NCBI RefSeq assembly: GCF_002234575.2
Contig: NZ_CP022464.2
Location: 4,588,001-4,652,000 of the forward strand
Length of the DNA: 64,000 bases
Source of the DNA: Enterocloster bolteae
Lineage (GTDB): Bacteria > Bacillota > Clostridia > Lachnospirales > Lachnospiraceae
Direction of reading: 5' to 3'
Both the position numbers and the translations under genes were made by a program. This document shows positions 42,974-52,511 of the stretch, piece after piece. How positions within the stretch are numbered: position 1 is the first letter of the stretch; each line of letters begins with the position of its first letter. The notes beneath the pieces are model-generated. The model was not told where the DNA came from. It worked only from the letters and a program-made list of their open reading frames with translations, and ran no database searches.

Positions 42974-45772
42974 CTACCTGTTTTTGAAAATGCTTACCAT
43001 TGCCTTCCACATCTGTACCAGCACATTCCACATCCGCCTTAAGGGGCTTTCCTTGGCCTTTTCCACCTCTGCATCCGCGGTCTTGGCCGTGTCGTCGTCC
43101 ACGCTGATCTCATCGGTGCGCATGACAATCTGCAGTGTCTTGGGCGGTTTGTTCCGGTCCGAGGTAAAGGATACCTTGTCTGCGGACGGATCCATAAACA
43201 GGAAACGGTTATCTGTATCAAACTTATCCAGCTCATTGTCAATGGTATCCTTCATGGTGCGTCCGGCCTGGCGCATCACCGTGGTGCTGTCCAGGATGTT
43301 CAGGCTTTTATCCAGAAGTTCCATACTGCCGCGCAGGCTGTCCCTGGCAGCCGCGTCAAAATCATCGCTGCTGTCTTTTAATGTGTTCTGGATGATAGTC
43401 AGGGTGCTGATTCCATTGTTGAGGGCATCTGTGGTACGCCTTACCAGTTCCTGGGAGTCATCCAGGGCAGTCTGGAGATCCGGATAATATACGTCCAGAG
43501 AATCATTGAGGGCCTTTAAATCCTCAATCAGATAATCCATATTGTCAACTATCTCGGCGCTGTATTTCGCAGAATCAGACGTGTCATCCATCAGGTTCGC
43601 CATCTTGTCTGTCAGGGATTTGCTCCGGGCAGATAAATCCTGAAGGACTGCCACCTTGTCATACAGGGATTGTTCAATGGCTATCGCGGCTTCTGCGGCG
43701 GCCTGCTGGTCGATACTGCTTACCAGAGGGATGTTTTTCTTCTCTATGGATGCGGTGGCCGCCAGGCCTGCCAGGCCGGTGTTTCCTGTATTTATGGCAG
43801 AGCTAATAGCAGTGCCTGTATCCGGGGTGTTACTGCCGGAGTTTCCGCTGGAATTTCCACTTTCTGCTGCGCTTGCGCTGCTGCTCCCGGTTGCGCTTCC
43901 GTTGGTGCTTTCGCCTCCGGTTGTATTTCCGCTTCCGTCCGTACTTGCGCCTCCGGTTGTATTTCCGCTTCCGCTCCCGGTTGTGCTTCCGTCCGTACTT
44001 CCGCCTCCGGTTGTATTTCCGCTTCCGCTCCCGGTTGTGCTTCCGTCCGTGCTTTCGCCTCCGGTTGTATTTCCGCTTCCGGCTCCAGTTCCGCTTCCGT
44101 CCGTACTTGCGCCTCCGGTTGTATTTCCGCTTCCGCTCCCGGTTGTGCTTCCGTCCGTACTTCCACCTCCGGTTGTATTTCCGCTTCCGCTCCCGGTTGT
44201 GCTTCCGTCCGTGCTTGCGCCTCCGGTTGTATTTCCGCTTCCGGCTCCGCTTCCGCTCCCGGTTGCGCCTCCGTCCGCATTTCCGCTCCCGCTCCCAGTT
44301 CCGCTGGTGCTTCCGTTTCCGTCTGTGCTTCCGCTTCCTCCGGCACTTCCATCCGGGTTATCTTTCCCCTCCGTACTGCCGCCGGAATTTCCGCTTCCCT
44401 GGTCATTCCCCTGATTATTATTCTGGGTGTTTTCCTGGCTGCTGCCTCCGCCGGATGACGAATGGCTCCCGCCATTTGATGTCCCGTAATCCACATCCTC
44501 CATGTTTTCCAGTTCTTCCTCATCCAGCTCCTCGTCATAGAGCCTTCTGGCCTTGGTGCTGGAACTCTTATACAGACTGAGATACGTCAGCAGTGTGTCC
44601 TGGGATGCCTGAAGCTGGGTATCCAGCGCAATGATGGATTCCATGGTCTTCTGGAGTTCCGGCAAATCGCTGCTGATACCGCCTGCGCTGTTTTCTATGT
44701 TCTTAAGTCTGGTCTGCAGCTTTCTCAAAGGGTCCTGCATGTCTCCCAGCGTGTTGACAATGTCATTCATGCTGCTGTGAACCACCTCGGCACAGTCCTT
44801 GGCTGTCTGCAGATGGGGAATCATGGTATCCATCTGCTGTGACACCGATGTAAGCGCTGCCAGCGTCTGGTCATTTCCGGCCAGTATGCTGTCCTTGGAA
44901 TTACTCCACTTCTGTCTGGCGCTCTCCGCTGAGTCCATACCCTGGCGGACCTGGTTCACGCCCTGCCGCATGTTCTCCACAGACTTTGCCAGCTGCTCCA
45001 GGCTGTCGTAAAGCTCATCCCCTGCATCCTGCCACGTATCCTTGGCTTCCTTCAGGTCCTTGATATGTTCCAGATCCTCCACCGTACCCGGTACCATGGC
45101 CATGATCACGCCAATGGTCTCAAAGCTGTCCGTGCCGATGCGCACCGTGTAATCCCCATCCTCCCCGGGGAGGGCGGTAAATACCACCGCTGTGGTTTCA
45201 CCCAGGTTCTGGGTCTGGGACCCTTCAGCCTCCACGCTGTAGCATTTGCTCATATCCACGGGCACAGCCACCATAAGCATCATGTTGTTGCGGTAATACT
45301 CCCCGGCATTGTCATTGGGCTCTGCCTTCACATTGATCTCAATCAGCCCGGAAGCTCCTGCCAGCTTATCGCCGTCCATGGGTACACCGTTCAGCTTGTA
45401 GGATACGTCAAAGTCCCAGGGCAGTACCATCATGCCTTTATCCACAGAGCATTTAAAATAAAATCTTCCCCTCTGGTCCTCCGGAAGCTGCCACGTCACC
45501 ATTCCGTCCCCCAGCACAGGTTCGATGCTGTTAGACATGTTAATCACATTTTCATAGGTTCCGTAATCCATAAATTCCGTCTGGCCGTTGAGGCCCACCC
45601 CCTTTACCACATTAATCTTATCCACCCTGCCGTAATAGTCCAGGTTCACATACATAGTTTCATCCACGTCCACAGAAGGCTGTGCTCCGTATACAGGCGC
45701 GCTGCCAGTGCCGGTGCAAAGCATGACAAAGACCATTCCCGCTGCCATGATTCTCTTATATTTCATTTTCAT
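42974..45772 (-). CDS. Exported partner protein of the MMPL transporter (YhgE-like, repeat-bearing)
   Basis: This 932-residue protein starts with a signal peptide and a β-rich domain (about 30-230). Long helical coiled-coil stretches follow (about 240-400 and 690-860), interrupted by a Gly/Ser/Thr-rich low-complexity region (about 420-640) made of 18-residue repeats. No second membrane segment is clear at the C terminus. The helical parts resemble the soluble regions of YhgE/Pip-like proteins. Its start overlaps the MMPL stop by 17 nt, so the two are translationally coupled and probably form one envelope complex. Confidence 0.75.
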   Translation of the reverse strand: MKMKYKRIMAAGMVFVMLCTGTGSAPVYGAQPSVDVDETMYVNLDYYGRVDKINVVKGVGLNGQTEFMDYGTYENVINMSNSIEPVLGDGMVTWQLPEDQRGRFYFKCSVDKGMMVLPWDFDVSYKLNGVPMDGDKLAGASGLIEINVKAEPNDNAGEYYRNNMMLMVAVPVDMSKCYSVEAEGSQTQNLGETTAVVFTALPGEDGDYTVRIGTDSFETIGVIMAMVPGTVEDLEHIKDLKEAKDTWQDAGDELYDSLEQLAKSVENMRQGVNQVRQGMDSAESARQKWSNSKDSILAGNDQTLAALTSVSQQMDTMIPHLQTAKDCAEVVHSSMNDIVNTLGDMQDPLRKLQTRLKNIENSAGGISSDLPELQKTMESIIALDTQLQASQDTLLTYLSLYKSSSTKARRLYDEELDEEELENMEDVDYGTSNGGSHSSSGGGSSQENTQNNNQGNDQGSGNSGGSTEGKDNPDGSAGGSGSTDGNGSTSGTGSGSGNADGGATGSGSGAGSGNTTGGASTDGSTTGSGSGNTTGGGSTDGSTTGSGSGNTTGGASTDGSGTGAGSGNTTGGESTDGSTTGSGSGNTTGGGSTDGSTTGSGSGNTTGGASTDGSGNTTGGESTNGSATGSSSASAAESGNSSGNSGSNTPDTGTAISSAINTGNTGLAGLAATASIEKKNIPLVSSIDQQAAAEAAIAIEQSLYDKVAVLQDLSARSKSLTDKMANLMDDTSDSAKYSAEIVDNMDYLIEDLKALNDSLDVYYPDLQTALDDSQELVRRTTDALNNGISTLTIIQNTLKDSSDDFDAAARDSLRGSMELLDKSLNILDSTTVMRQAGRTMKDTIDNELDKFDTDNRFLFMDPSADKVSFTSDRNKPPKTLQIVMRTDEISVDDDTAKTADAEVEKAKESPLRRMWNVLVQMWKAMVSIFKNR
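43919..44278. repeat. 54-bp coding minisatellite
   Basis: Seven copies start with GGTTGTATTTCCGCTTCC at 43919, 43955, 44009, 44063, 44117, 44171 and 44225 on the plus strand. The first interval is 36 bp and the others are exactly 54 bp. They encode the 18-residue S-T-D-G-S-T-T-G-S-G-S-G-N-T-T-G-G-x repeat of the exported protein. All periods are multiples of 3, so copy-number change keeps the frame. Confidence 0.95.
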
Positions 45773-48032
45773 CGCTTTCCACCTCCGCTGGTTCTAAATC
45801 AGTCCGTTTCAATGCGGACGCCTTGTTGACAATGGTACCTATTCCTGCCTTTATCAGGGCTTTGCGCTTTTCATGGCGCCGTTTCAGATACTTCTGCAGG
45901 CGGTCCCATTCATTGCTGGTAATGATACGGTCAAAGAGCACCAGAAGGGCCGGCAGCACAGTCAGCACCAGAATCACGCTGAACAGCGCCCCCCGTCCAA
46001 TCAAATGGCCCAGGTCCCCTATAGCCGCTGTGGTTGATATGAAATGAATGATATATCCAGCCAATATGATAATGGTTCCCGAAGTAAAAATAGAGGGACA
46101 GGACAGCATCAGCGCCTGGATACACGCTTCCTTCTTCTCCAGGGACTTTCTACAGGACACATAATTGTTGGTGAGCAGAATGGAATAATCCACCGTGGCT
46201 CCCAGCTGGATGCTGCTCACTATGATGTACCCCATAAACACCATGGTATCCCCTGCCAGGTAAGGCATGGCCATATTGAGAAAAATCGCAGCCTCAATGG
46301 GCACCATGACAATCATAGGTATGGCAAAGGACCGGAAGCTGAACATGACCACCAGGAACACGCCCAGCATGGATAACAAGTTTACCCTGGAATTATCCGC
46401 CGTAATCGTAGTCTTGATATCCTGTGTGGAAGGTGTTTCCCCCACCAGATAGGAATTCTCCGGATAATACCGCTCCAGAATATCCCGTATTTCATCCGCG
46501 CCCTTAAATGCCTGGTCGCTCTCTGTCTTGGTCCGTATGTAAATAAGCATCCTGCAGTAATCCTTTGTGTGGAGCTCACTGGTAACGGAATATGGCAGGA
46601 ACTCCTCGGGTATTCCCTCCGGAAGGGTATTGGACATGGACGTCACACTTTTCACATAGGGAAGATCCTCTATCTCATCTGACATCTCTTTCTCCGTTAC
46701 AGCCGAAGTATTGGGATACATGGCCAGCATCATATTGCTTCTTCCAAATTCCCGGGAGATTACCTGGTCATCCGCATAGACCTGGGTTCCCTCGCTGGCT
46801 CCCACCGCGCTGTTGCCGTACAGGAAATCATTCATTCCCTGGGCTACATAAGCGGGCGGCGCCAGAATCAGCATAATGATAAGGGATGCGTAACGCACCC
46901 TGTAGACCCATTCGCTGAATTTCCGGAAGGAGGGCAGGAAGGGACGGTGCCTGGTCTTATCATTCCACCTGGAAAATTTGAGAATCATAGCCGGCATGAA
47001 GAACAGCACGGTTATAAGGCTGAACACAATTCCCTTTGCCAGCACCAGTCCCATATCAAATCCAATGGTAAACTTCATGGATACCAATGCCAGAAAGCCC
47101 ACCACCGTGGTCAGGCTGCTGGCAAATATGGAGTTGATAGCAGCGTCAATGGCATTGATCATGGCCTGTTCTTCTGAGAGCCCCTTCTGCTTTTCCCTGG
47201 AAAATGCATCCAGCAGGAAAATAGAGTAGTCCATGGAGGTGGCCAGCTGCAGCACCATAGCCACATTATTGGTGAGGAACGAGACTGTCCCGATAAAAAT
47301 ATTCGTGCCCCGGTTCAGCAAAATAGCCACACCCATAACCAGCAGAAAAAGGAATGGTTCCGACCAGGCGGTGGTACTGATGCACAGCACCGCAAATATC
47401 ATAATGACGGCAACCGTAAGAATGAGGTTCATCTCGCTCTCCACATTTTCCGTCAGGGATTTGTTCTGTACAGCCATTCCCACATAATATCCCTTATCGC
47501 CTGTAATAGCTTTCATCTCATCAATGGCCTGGGATGTCTTCTTTGCCGTATCCCCCTGGTCAAAGGTGATGTCCATAACAGCACATCCGTCCTTGTAGTA
47601 GTCCTCAATATCCTTCTGGCGTATAAAATCCTCGCCTGAATAGATATTTACCGTACTGTCGCACCAGAGAATCTGGTCCACCCCGTCCACTGCTTCCAGT
47701 TTATCCTTGTACTGCTTTGCCTCATACAGGCTCACATCCTTAATCATCAGCCTGGCAGTGCCCGGATATCCGAATTCATCCTCCATCAGGTCCAGTCCGA
47801 TACAGGATCTGGCCGATGCAGGCAGGTACTCCGTCAGGTCATAATTCACATTTACAAAAAGCATCGCTATCAGGGAGAAAACACACCCTGCCACAAATAC
47901 GCTCTCAATCCAGCCTTTTTTATGTATGATAAACCGGGCCATACGGAAGGAAAACTTATCCCCCTCCTGCGGCTCCCGGCCTTTTACCCTGTGCATTCTG
48001 TCCTTGATTCTGCCAAACAGCTTCTGTCCCAT
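45756..48032 (-). CDS. MMPL/RND-family exporter
   Basis: This 758-residue RND-type membrane protein has two MMPL halves, each with one helix, a large extracytoplasmic loop and five to six helices. The motif LATSMDYSIFLLDAF (about residue 220) contains the proton-relay Asp-Tyr pair, and LGATVDYSILLTNNYVS (about residue 592) is its counterpart. Such proteins export lipids, glycolipids or peptides. ATG at 48032 has AAGGAG 9 nt upstream. A frame continues upstream to 48308, but that part is a 42-bp repeat and overlaps the next gene. Confidence 0.92.
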   Translation of the reverse strand: MGQKLFGRIKDRMHRVKGREPQEGDKFSFRMARFIIHKKGWIESVFVAGCVFSLIAMLFVNVNYDLTEYLPASARSCIGLDLMEDEFGYPGTARLMIKDVSLYEAKQYKDKLEAVDGVDQILWCDSTVNIYSGEDFIRQKDIEDYYKDGCAVMDITFDQGDTAKKTSQAIDEMKAITGDKGYYVGMAVQNKSLTENVESEMNLILTVAVIMIFAVLCISTTAWSEPFLFLLVMGVAILLNRGTNIFIGTVSFLTNNVAMVLQLATSMDYSIFLLDAFSREKQKGLSEEQAMINAIDAAINSIFASSLTTVVGFLALVSMKFTIGFDMGLVLAKGIVFSLITVLFFMPAMILKFSRWNDKTRHRPFLPSFRKFSEWVYRVRYASLIIMLILAPPAYVAQGMNDFLYGNSAVGASEGTQVYADDQVISREFGRSNMMLAMYPNTSAVTEKEMSDEIEDLPYVKSVTSMSNTLPEGIPEEFLPYSVTSELHTKDYCRMLIYIRTKTESDQAFKGADEIRDILERYYPENSYLVGETPSTQDIKTTITADNSRVNLLSMLGVFLVVMFSFRSFAIPMIVMVPIEAAIFLNMAMPYLAGDTMVFMGYIIVSSIQLGATVDYSILLTNNYVSCRKSLEKKEACIQALMLSCPSIFTSGTIIILAGYIIHFISTTAAIGDLGHLIGRGALFSVILVLTVLPALLVLFDRIITSNEWDRLQKYLKRRHEKRKALIKAGIGTIVNKASALKRTDLEPAEVESDENEI

Positions 48033-48140
48033 ATTTCCATGCTCCTTATGCTGCCGCCCATTGCGGCTGTGCCCTGCAGGCCTTATACCCTGTGCCGCGC
48101 AATTCTGCTGCGGTATTTCTGCTCCGGTATTTCTGCTGCG

Positions 48141-48266
48141 GCGTTTCTGCTCCGGCATTACCGCTGCGAAATTTCCGCTCCGGCGTTTCTGCTCCGGCAT
48201 TACCGCTGCGAAATTTCCGCTCCGGCGTTTCTGCTCCGGCATTACCGCTGCGAAATTTCCGCTCCG
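48141..48266. repeat. 42-bp tandem repeat, three identical copies
   Basis: Three copies of a 42-bp unit starting GCGTTTCTGCTCCGGCATTA begin at 48141, 48183 and 48225. They are followed toward 48100 by degenerate GCTGCGGTATTTCT pieces. They lie between the wall-protein stop and the MMPL start. The frame through them is open, but no start codon with a ribosome-binding site lies before them. Confidence 0.95.
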
Positions 48267-48304
48267 GCAATTTGCTTCAATATTCCTCCACAAAATCCTT
48301 ACGC

Positions 48305-49183
48305 TCACCGCATCAGAATCACCACAAAATATTGCTTCCCGTCCTTTTCCCTGTGGGCCATCCCCAGGCTGCGGTAATATTCCAGGGAATACTTCCGGTC
48401 GGTCTTTGACTGGAAACGTTTATCCAGCTTTTCCTTTATTTTATCAAAGGCCTCTGACGCGTCCTCACAGTCCCTCACGTACAGCTCCAGACAGGAAGCA
48501 CTCCTTCTGTAGTTGATAACGGAGAGGTAATCGTTAATGGTACCTTCTCCGGGAATCCTGTCATCTGCATAGCCCCCTGCCATGGCTCCCTCCAGCCTGT
48601 GGTCCGCCGCCTTGTTGAGGGTCATATCCATCTGAAAGCCCGCGTACCGGTCATAGACACGGTGCATATCACCGTCATATTCATCCTCACGGTCCGGATA
48701 TTCCTCAAAGAATAAATACTTCTTTTCCTCATTCAGCTGGTCAAACAAATCCTGGGCCATATGGTCGTAGCATCCTGCGTCATAAGCCCCTCCGCCTGTA
48801 TTTTCCACCCAGCCGGCCGAAACCAGGGCTCCCTGTGCTGAAAACTCGTATTTCCCGTTATCCAGTATCAGCTCTCCCAGGTTCATGCCCCCATCTTCGT
48901 GGAAGTAATACCACTCCCCATCCACTTCCCGCCAGCCTGTAACCATGGCCCCAATTTCATCCATGTAATAGGACCTTCCGTCTGCCTGCAGCCATCCCCT
49001 GTGTAAAGTTCCATCCGGTTCCAGCCAATACCATATTCCCTCTGTCTGGTTCCAGCCCGGTACAAATGAAACGCTTATCTCCTGCGCCTGTTCATCTGCC
49101 AGAGCCGTCACGGGTCCGGTCCCCTCAAAGGCCCACAGAGCTCCCGCAGCAGCCAGAATGACTGCACATATTCTATATCTCAT
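48305..49183 (-). CDS. Secreted protein with wall-binding repeats and CAP-like C terminus
   Basis: This 292-residue exported protein has a signal peptide, then three to four choline-binding-type repeats (about residues 43-130: IWYWLEPDGTLHRGWLQ, SYYMDEIGAMVTGW, WYYFHEDGGMN). A C-terminal domain (about 145-292) follows, in which DLFDQLNEEKK, AADHRLEGAMAGGY and GKQYFVVILMR resemble the CAP/SCP fold. The CAP assignment is tentative; wall attachment is likely. Confidence 0.8.
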   Translation of the reverse strand: MRYRICAVILAAAGALWAFEGTGPVTALADEQAQEISVSFVPGWNQTEGIWYWLEPDGTLHRGWLQADGRSYYMDEIGAMVTGWREVDGEWYYFHEDGGMNLGELILDNGKYEFSAQGALVSAGWVENTGGGAYDAGCYDHMAQDLFDQLNEEKKYLFFEEYPDREDEYDGDMHRVYDRYAGFQMDMTLNKAADHRLEGAMAGGYADDRIPGEGTINDYLSVINYRRSASCLELYVRDCEDASEAFDKIKEKLDKRFQSKTDRKYSLEYYRSLGMAHREKDGKQYFVVILMR

Positions 49184-49435
49184 GCCATTTGCCCCCGTTC
49201 CTTATATATATATCCATTATACACCTTTTATACTGTTAAACAACGTCCATTTTGTTAATTGACTTTTGTTTATTTATTGACTATAATGGATTATAATAAA
49301 TTATGGCAAAAATACAATGATTAATTTCCTTCATTTTGATGGTTAATCAACATTTTTTCCATTTTTGTGCAAAATACAATTGTTAAATCTTTGTAAATAC
49401 ACGCAAACCCACATAAACAAAAGGAGGAACAGATA

Positions 49436-50026
49436 ATGGGCATTGAACCTGTGGACCGCCGGGTGCGTAAGACCCGAAGACAGCTTCGTGAATGTCTTAT
49501 AACATTGCTCAAGGAGAAAAAGGTCCAGGATATCACGGTTCGGGAGCTGACCGACATGGCGGACTTAAACCGGGGCACCTTTTATCTCCACTATAAGGAT
49601 GTGTTTGACCTTCTGGAAAAAACAGAAGCAGAGCTCCAGGAAGATTTCAACCAATTGGTCTGTAAACATGACGCCGTGGATCTAAAACAGCGCCCTTCTG
49701 TCATATTCAATGAAATATATTCCTTAGTATATGATAACGCGGACCTGATTGAGATTCTTCTGGGGGAAAACGGGGATTTGAATTTTGTAAACCGTCTGAA
49801 ACAGCTCATACGCGAAAAATGCCTGAAGGACTGGATGGAGGTATTCCGCTCCGGCAATGCAGCTGCCTTTGACGCATTCTTCTCCTTCATCGTGTCAGGA
49901 TGCATCGGCCTGGTACAGTACTGGCTCCAGACAGGCCTCAAGGAAACGCCGGAACAAATGGCAAAGCTGACAGAACACATCATCACCAAGGGAATCGGTG
50001 TCCTGGAAATTGATCCCTACGTATAA
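49436..50026 (+). CDS. TetR/AcrR-family transcriptional regulator
   Basis: This 196-residue regulator has the helix-turn-helix at about residues 12-55 (VREL..MADLNRGTFYLHYKDVFDLL) and a C-terminal TetR_C_33-like helical domain. AAAGGAGG lies 9 nt before the ATG. The upstream 250-bp gap is very AT-rich and contains several TTGAC and TATAAT-like pieces but no gene. It may control the divergent wall-protein/MMPL cluster. Confidence 0.92.
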   Translation: MGIEPVDRRVRKTRRQLRECLITLLKEKKVQDITVRELTDMADLNRGTFYLHYKDVFDLLEKTEAELQEDFNQLVCKHDAVDLKQRPSVIFNEIYSLVYDNADLIEILLGENGDLNFVNRLKQLIREKCLKDWMEVFRSGNAAAFDAFFSFIVSGCIGLVQYWLQTGLKETPEQMAKLTEHIITKGIGVLEIDPYV

Positions 50027-50163
50027 TGACCCCTGAACTGTTTCCATTTCCTAAAAATAGAGTCATGTGTGCGCAGTGGCATGTATATCCATAAACCGGA
50101 TGAATTTTTCTCCATGTTATGATATGATGGGAAATAAACCACAACAGAAAACAGGAGAATACA

Positions 50164-51396
50164 ATGGAAACACGAATTGAATACAGCCCCAAAGCAATGG
50201 TCCGCATCCGCAAAGGACAGGGACGTTCCCTGAAAGCCGGAGGCGCCTGGATTTACGACAATGAGATAGAGAGTGTCAATGGAGCCTTTGAAAACGGCGA
50301 TATGGTAACCGTGGAGGACTTTGACGGATATCCCCTTGGTACCGGCTTCATCAATACCAAATCCAAGCTGACGGTCCGCATGATGTCCCGCAGAAAGGAT
50401 ACGGTCATTGACAGCGATTTTCTGGAAATGCGGGTGCGCAGTGCCTGGGACTACAGGAAGGCTGTGACAGATACCTCCAGCTGCCGCGTCATATTCGGGG
50501 AGGCCGACTTTCTGCCCGGTATTGTCATAGACAAATTTTCAGATGTGCTGGTAGTGGAATCCCTGGCCCTGGGTATCGACCGACTGAAGCCGGTCATTGT
50601 GGACAAGCTCAGAAAGGTCATGGCGGAGGACGGGATTACCATCCGCGGCGTCTACGAGCGCAGCGATGCCAAGGTCCGTCTGCAGGAGGGAATGGAGCGC
50701 CATAAGGGATTCATGGGAGATGCATTTGACACCAAGGTGGAAATCCTCGAAAATGGAGTCCGGTATATGGTGGATGTGGAGGACGGCCAGAAAACCGGCT
50801 TCTTCCTGGACCAGAAATACAACAGGCTGGCTGTCCAGAATCTCTGCCGCCGCATCCAGCCAAAGCAAGTGCTGGACTGCTTTACCCACACCGGGTCCTT
50901 TGCCCTCAACGCCGGTCTGGCAGGGTCCGCACATGTGCTGGGCGTGGACGCCTCGGAGCTGGCAGTAAACCAGGCCAGGGAAAACGCTGCCCTCAACGGC
51001 CTGACAGAACAGGTTCAGTTTGAGTGTGCCGATGTCTTCGACCTTCTTCCCAGGCTGGAGCAGGAAGGCCGCAAATACGACGTGGTTATCCTGGATCCGC
51101 CTGCATTTACAAAGTCCAGAAATTCCATTAAAAACGCAGTCAAGGGCTACCGCGAAATCAACCTGAGAGGCATGAAGCTGGTAAAGGACGGCGGCTATCT
51201 GGCCACCTGTTCCTGCTCCCATTTCATGGACCCGGAACTGTTTACCAAAACCATACGTGAAGCAGCGGGCAATGTACACAAACGGCTCAGGCAGGTGGAG
51301 TACAGGACCCAGGCTGCAGACCATCCTATTTTGTGGGCGGCGGATGAGTCTTATTACTTGAAATTTTATATTTTCCAGGTTTGTGAGGAGAAATAG
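50164..51396 (+). CDS. Class I rRNA large-subunit methyltransferase (RlmI-like)
   Basis: This 410-residue protein has an N-terminal PUA RNA-binding domain (residues 10-85, starting KGQGRSLKAGGAWIYDNEIE), a middle RFM domain, and a SAM-dependent methyltransferase domain. The last has the SAM-binding DCFTHTGSFALNAG (about residue 238) and the DPPAFTKSR motif (about residue 314), with CSCSHFM later. Relatives methylate a cytosine of 23S rRNA. It ends at a strong terminator. Confidence 0.93.
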   Translation: METRIEYSPKAMVRIRKGQGRSLKAGGAWIYDNEIESVNGAFENGDMVTVEDFDGYPLGTGFINTKSKLTVRMMSRRKDTVIDSDFLEMRVRSAWDYRKAVTDTSSCRVIFGEADFLPGIVIDKFSDVLVVESLALGIDRLKPVIVDKLRKVMAEDGITIRGVYERSDAKVRLQEGMERHKGFMGDAFDTKVEILENGVRYMVDVEDGQKTGFFLDQKYNRLAVQNLCRRIQPKQVLDCFTHTGSFALNAGLAGSAHVLGVDASELAVNQARENAALNGLTEQVQFECADVFDLLPRLEQEGRKYDVVILDPPAFTKSRNSIKNAVKGYREINLRGMKLVKDGGYLATCSCSHFMDPELFTKTIREAAGNVHKRLRQVEYRTQAADHPILWAADESYYLKFYIFQVCEEK

Positions 51397-51432
51397 GTTT
51401 AAAAATAGCTTGAAAAATAGGTTTAAAAGTAG

Positions 51433-51499
51433 AAAATCCCTGAATACTGGTGCAGATGCAGCTTGAGTCATCAACGGTATTTCAGGGATTTTTCTTTTA
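51433..51499 (+). terminator. Terminator after the RNA methyltransferase gene
   Basis: AAAATCCCTGAATAC (51433-51447) pairs with GTATTTCAGGGATTTT (51478-51493, one bulge) around a 30-nt loop, followed by TTCTTTT. From 51500 to 51682 only AT-rich DNA with GTTTATAGTAGTA-type repeats is seen. Confidence 0.8.
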
Positions 51500-51682
51500 A
51501 TTTCCATGAACAGAAGGATGGAAAACGGATAGACTATATGTGAGATGATTTGTTATAAAGATGTATTATTGTAGGTTTATGGCTGTAGGCATGTGGTTGT
51601 ATAAATATGGCTGTCGTTTTATAGTAGTAGGTTTATAGTAGTACATTTATCACGATACATTTAATTATAGAAAGGACCGGAC

Positions 51683-51832
51683 ATGATTATACTCATTATA
51701 TTCCTGATACTGACTGTTCTATCCATCCTGGTCTGCTGTTTTGTGGCAGGCTCGACACCTTATGACAGGGAGGCTGATGATGAGGCGCAGTTGGAGTTTC
51801 TGCGTAAGTATAGGGAGTCAAAAAACAGGTAA
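51683..51832 (+). CDS. Small single-span membrane protein
   Basis: The 49-residue product starts with a hydrophobic helix (residues 2-22, MIILIIFLILTVLSILVCC) followed by an acidic and basic tail ending EFLRKYRESKNR. AAAGGA lies 6 nt before the ATG. Small proteins of this layout are frequent in integrated elements of Clostridia. It is too short for a firm family call. Confidence 0.6.
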   Translation: MIILIIFLILTVLSILVCCFVAGSTPYDREADDEAQLEFLRKYRESKNR

Positions 51833-51983
51833 AGAGGCCCTTAAAGAACAGAAGTACCTGAGACATGCCCAGAGCAAGGCCTTCTTTCTGCATCTTATGG
51901 TGGAATATAACCTTGCCCTCATGGAATACTCCGGCATGACACAGAGCTGGGTACGGGATAATCTGCCGGCAGATATACTGTAA
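51780..51983 (+). CDS. Small hypothetical protein overlapping the membrane peptide gene
   Basis: This 67-residue frame overlaps the previous gene by 53 nt in another frame. The ATG at 51780 has GGGAGG 6 nt upstream. The C-terminal half (KAFFLHLMVEYNLALMEYSGMTQSWVRDNL) looks like a real amphipathic protein. The function is unknown, and the start is uncertain. Confidence 0.45.
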   Translation: MRRSWSFCVSIGSQKTGKEALKEQKYLRHAQSKAFFLHLMVEYNLALMEYSGMTQSWVRDNLPADIL

Positions 51984-51992
51984 ACGTCAAGC

Positions 51993-52215
51993 GGTTACGA
52001 TATACTGCGTTATATACAGAACCATCTTACAGAGAATTTGTCCATGGCAACCATTTCCGTTACCTTCATCTGATCGGCAAGAGTCTGATACCGGAATACA
52101 TCCCCACCAATAAGAAGTGCTTTGCCTGCAGGCTTAATGACTATCCTAGCTTATTCAAGACATTTAAGAAGAAGTAAGAGGTATCTCCAGCGGCGTTTCG
52201 GAGGATACATAGGGG
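51993..52215 (+). pseudogene. AraC-family regulator remnant
   Basis: Two pieces in different frames spell the DNA-binding domain of an AraC-type regulator. LRYIQNHLTENLSMATIS (from about 52000) matches the first helix-turn-helix, and NDYPSLFKTFKKK, stop, EVSPAAFRR (to about 52200) matches the second. A frame change and stop codons separate and interrupt them. No N-terminal domain is seen. Confidence 0.7.
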
Positions 52216-52511
52216 ATGATTGGATGGATGGTTTTGGAGCGGAGGCGGAGAATAATGATGATTTTCCACACAGATTCTTTTATTTCTTATATAGCAGATA
52301 TGTCCAGTATATGTACTGGGTGCAGATATATCAATGGCGCATAGTCTAAAGCTATGGGACCTATTAAAAATTTATCGAAAAAGTAATAAAATAATGAAAC
52401 TAACAACCGAAAATGCACCTTGATACTATTGATGTTTCTGCGTATTCTGGTAAAATAATGAGGGAGGGGGATAATCCGCCGATACTGAAGAATAAAGTGA
52501 GAGGTACGCCG

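Noticed and set aside
43656..44580. Long plus-strand open frames rich in Pro/Leu/Phe/Arg/Cys opposite the exported repeat protein
   Set aside because: They result from the 54-bp repeat read on the other strand; no ribosome-binding site or family resemblance, and the minus-strand gene is coupled to the MMPL gene.
48032..48308. Longer MMPL protein beginning at 48308
   Set aside because: The extension is the 42-bp repeat, overlaps the wall-protein stop, and has no ribosome-binding site.
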